6,733 nucleotides of DNA from Chloroflexi bacterium UBA4733 (lineage in GTDB: Bacteria; Chloroflexota; UBA4733): positions 1 to 6,733 of the forward strand of contig DHIZ01000041.1 in assembly GCA_002404055.1 (NCBI GenBank), written 5' to 3'. Made by a program: the position numbers and the translations under genes. Of the stretch, positions 5,176-6,733 are shown in pieces (position 1 is the first letter of the stretch; each line of letters begins with the position of its first letter). The notes beneath the pieces are model-generated. The model saw only the letters and a program-made list of their open reading frames with translations, was not told where the DNA came from and searched no databases.

Positions 5176-6012
5176 GTGGTGAATCTGCTGGGCGACGGGC
5201 CGGTTCTGCTGCGGGCCAACCTGCACGGGCACACGACGGTATCGGATGGGCGGCTCTCGCCGCAGGCATATGTCGACTGGTATGCGGCGCGCGGCTACGA
5301 TGCCCTCGCCATCACCGACCACAATGTACACACGGACACGAGCGCGCTTGACGCGCGGAGCCTGTTGCTACTCCCCGGCGTCGAAGTCACCGCAACGGGG
5401 ACCGAGTTTGGCGGCCAGTATCACCTGGTGGCGCTGGGGACGTTGCCGGAGCCGTTGCCGCCTGTGACGACGCCGGGGCCGGAGTCGGCCCGCCTGCTCC
5501 GGGCAGCCAGCGCCGACCTGCTGGCGGTAGAGGCGGCGACCGGCGTGGAGATCTGGAACGGCGGCACTGTCCTAGACAGTGCGAAAGGTGTTGCCCTGGC
5601 TGCCTGGGATGAGATGCTGCGCCGCGGGCGACGGCCCTGGGGATTCGCCACTGACGACGCCCATTTCCGCTTTCCTGATGGCGAGTTGGGCTGGGTGGTG
5701 TTGCACGCTGCCGAGCACAGTGTGCCTGCGGCGCTGGAGTCGCTCCGTCAGGGGACCTTCTACTGCAGCGCTGGGCCGGAGTTGCACGCCGTGCGGCGAG
5801 AGGGGAATACGCTGACGGTCGCTTGCTCTCCCTGCATGGCAATCTACTGCCTGGGTTTCGCCGGGCGTAACCAATTCCGGTTAGGCACGGAGGAGGAGAC
5901 CCTCCGAGAGGCGTCGTTTATGTTGCGCGGCGACGAGCCGTGGGTACGAATCCAGGTCACCGATGGCAAGGGGTGCTCCGCCTGGACCCAGCCCTTCTGG
6001 TCGGCGCCGTAG
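5176..6012 (+). CDS. PHP-domain metallohydrolase, one metal motif apparently missing
   Basis: This is a probable metal-dependent phosphoesterase-type hydrolase of the PHP superfamily, similar in style to CehA/McbA-like proteins. Substrate is unknown. The product is 278 aa from GTG 5176. Visible metal-site motifs are H17-G-H19 with D24 (L-H-G-H-T-T-V-S-D-G), T-D-H-N with D48 and H49, E70 in P-G-V-E-V, H83 in Y-H-L-V-A-L-G, and D161-A-H163 in A-T-D-D-A-H-F. Relatives have a stretch containing a conserved His-Pro between the H-x-x-A-L-G strand and the G-V-E-I-W-N-G strand. Here residues 100-123 run straight through without any histidine, so that ligand appears to be deleted in frame. The later W-D-E-M-L-R-R-G-R-R segment and G-T-F-Y-C-S-A-G-P motif are normal. 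No operon partner is evident: the gaps on both sides are about 90 to 115 bp. Confidence 0.85.
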   Translation: MVNLLGDGPVLLRANLHGHTTVSDGRLSPQAYVDWYAARGYDALAITDHNVHTDTSALDARSLLLLPGVEVTATGTEFGGQYHLVALGTLPEPLPPVTTPGPESARLLRAASADLLAVEAATGVEIWNGGTVLDSAKGVALAAWDEMLRRGRRPWGFATDDAHFRFPDGELGWVVLHAAEHSVPAALESLRQGTFYCSAGPELHAVRREGNTLTVACSPCMAIYCLGFAGRNQFRLGTEEETLREASFMLRGDEPWVRIQVTDGKGCSAWTQPFWSAP

Positions 6013-6092
6013 GACGCCCTGCGCCAGTCTTGATGACGGCGCGCTCGTGCGACCGGGAACCTCTTGCCGCTGCCAGGCGTTTCATTGATGAC

Positions 6093-6098
6093 AGGAGG
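6093..6098 (+). promoter_or_regulatory. Strong ribosome binding site of the lipoprotein gene
   Basis: AGGAGG followed by a 5-base spacer and ATG at 6104 makes this start secure. No good promoter was found in the 91 bp after the PHP gene, so co-transcription with it is possible. Confidence 0.8.
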
Positions 6099-6103
6099 AC
6101 AGC

Positions 6104-6664
6104 ATGATACACGTGCCACGCAGCAGCAAACGCACCCTGGCAGCGGTGATCTCGGCAACGGTGTTGGTGTTCGCCGGTTGCGGGGCCGGGGCGCCGGCCG
6201 GGTCGGGTGGGGCAGGGCGTGAACTCACGACTTCCGCTACGGCGACACTCCCTACGTCGGCAGCCGTTGCCACGCCGATCACGCGATCCGCCGCGGGTGC
6301 AGGGACAGCGCAGTCGATCACGAGCACGCGTGTGCCGCCGAGTCCGCTGCACCCGGCGGGTACGTTGACCAACGCTGACGCGGGGAAGACCGTCAACTTC
6401 AAGGTCGGGGATACGATCGACCTTGCCCTCAGAGCAGCGAACGGGTTCGACAACTGGCAGGTAGCGATGCCCGATGCCGCGATTCTGATGCCCACGGTAA
6501 ATCCGGCAGCGGCCGCCGTGCGCGGCGCGACGTTGCGCGCATTCCAGGCCGTCGGTGTCGGTACGGCCGCCATCACGGCCACGAGCAAACCAACCTGTCT
6601 CGCCGGCCAGGCTTGCCCCCAACTGGTGCAAGCGTTCAAGGTGACGGTGGTGGTTGGCGCATGA
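6104..6664 (+). CDS. Putative lipoprotein with C-terminal beta domain (chagasin/Ig-like)
   Basis: The 186-aa protein has a basic N-terminus (R6, K9, R10), a hydrophobic signal segment at about 11-24, and a lipobox F-A-G-C with the lipidated cysteine at residue 26. It should therefore be anchored outside the membrane. Residues 27 to about 85 are a low-complexity linker rich in Ala, Thr, Ser, Gly and Pro. Residues from about 88 to the end look like one beta-sandwich: V-x-F-K-V-G-D-T-I-D-L-A-L (97-109), D-N-W-Q-V (116-120), F-Q-A-V-G-V-G-T-A-A-I-T-A-T (147-160), and a final strand F-K-V-T-V-V-V. C165 and C171 could form a disulfide. The pattern of G-D-x-I, then W, then A-x-x-x-G-x-A-x-I resembles chagasin-type (I42) protease inhibitor or Ig-like domains, but the function is unknown. 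The lipoprotein call is strong, the fold call moderate. Confidence 0.75.
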   Translation: MIHVPRSSKRTLAAVISATVLVFAGCGAGAPAGSGGAGRELTTSATATLPTSAAVATPITRSAAGAGTAQSITSTRVPPSPLHPAGTLTNADAGKTVNFKVGDTIDLALRAANGFDNWQVAMPDAAILMPTVNPAAAAVRGATLRAFQAVGVGTAAITATSKPTCLAGQACPQLVQAFKVTVVVGA

Positions 6665-6681
6665 CGAACGTACTGAACGGC

Positions 6682-6731
6682 GGGGCTGAGGGACCAGGAG
6701 ATAAATCTCCTGGCTAAAACGACGAAGCCCC
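6682..6731. repeat. Nested palindromic (REP-like) sequence at the window end
   Basis: An inner perfect hairpin joins CCAGGAGAT (6694-6702) and ATCTCCTGG (6705-6713), effectively an 8-bp stem with a TAAA loop. An outer pair joins GGGGCT (6682-6687) and AGCCCC (6726-6731). Between them lies GCTAAAACGACGAAG. The layout, a short stem followed by a CTAAAAC/ACGAA-type tail, recalls the REP-like palindromes associated with IS200/IS605-type (Y1) transposases in Chloroflexota and cyanobacteria. It begins 17 bases after the lipoprotein stop and could also protect or end that transcript, although no T-run follows. The element may continue beyond the window. Confidence 0.5.
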
Positions 6732-6733
6732 TG

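Noticed and set aside
6003..6025. GGCGC/GCGCC pair around the PHP stop as a terminator
   Set aside because: It is a 5-bp stem with a 13-base loop and no T-run, expected by chance at this GC content.

Overview
The window is GC-rich and reads as bacterial chromosome. The best guess for the host is Chloroflexota (Thermomicrobia/Sphaerobacter-like) or another high-GC Gram-positive-type lineage. This rests on protein style only (a YkoEDC-type ECF transporter, a PHP-domain protein and a lipoprotein with a secreted beta domain), so the assignment is tentative. All convincing genes are on the + strand.

Layout. Positions 1-270 hold no convincing gene. They contain a 12-bp perfect inverted repeat (1-12 with 114-125) that could be the ends of a very small mobile element, and a weak candidate promoter near 222-250. 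Positions 275-364 are a clear thiamine pyrophosphate (TPP) riboswitch, followed by a long GC-rich hairpin (412-449) that is the likely expression platform. Positions 502-4559 are a compact thiamine-precursor operon: ykoE (S component), ykoD (two fused ATPases), ykoC (EcfT transmembrane coupling protein), an unrecognised 36-residue membrane peptide, and tenA. Genes in this run overlap by 4 bp or are separated by 2 to 21 bp, so co-transcription and translational coupling are likely.

How the first block works. When TPP is low, the riboswitch should allow expression of an ECF transporter that imports a thiamine pyrimidine (hydroxymethylpyrimidine or a related aminopyrimidine). TenA then hydrolyses the aminopyrimidine, or thiamine itself, to HMP for thiamine synthesis. 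The 36-aa peptide sits inside this operon and may be a small accessory subunit, which is inference only.

Second block. At 4707-5060 is a small helix-turn-helix protein with a C-terminal segment resembling the Xre/MbcA/ParS antitoxin toxin-binding domain. A perfect 6-2-6 palindrome overlaps the -35 box of its likely promoter. No toxin gene lies next to it. At 5176-6012 is a PHP-domain metallohydrolase that appears to lack the segment carrying one of the usual metal-binding histidines. At 6104-6664 is a lipoprotein with a chagasin-like or Ig-like beta domain. The window ends in a nested palindromic (REP-like) sequence at 6682-6731.

No RNA gene other than the riboswitch, no CRISPR array, no transposase and no replication origin was seen.
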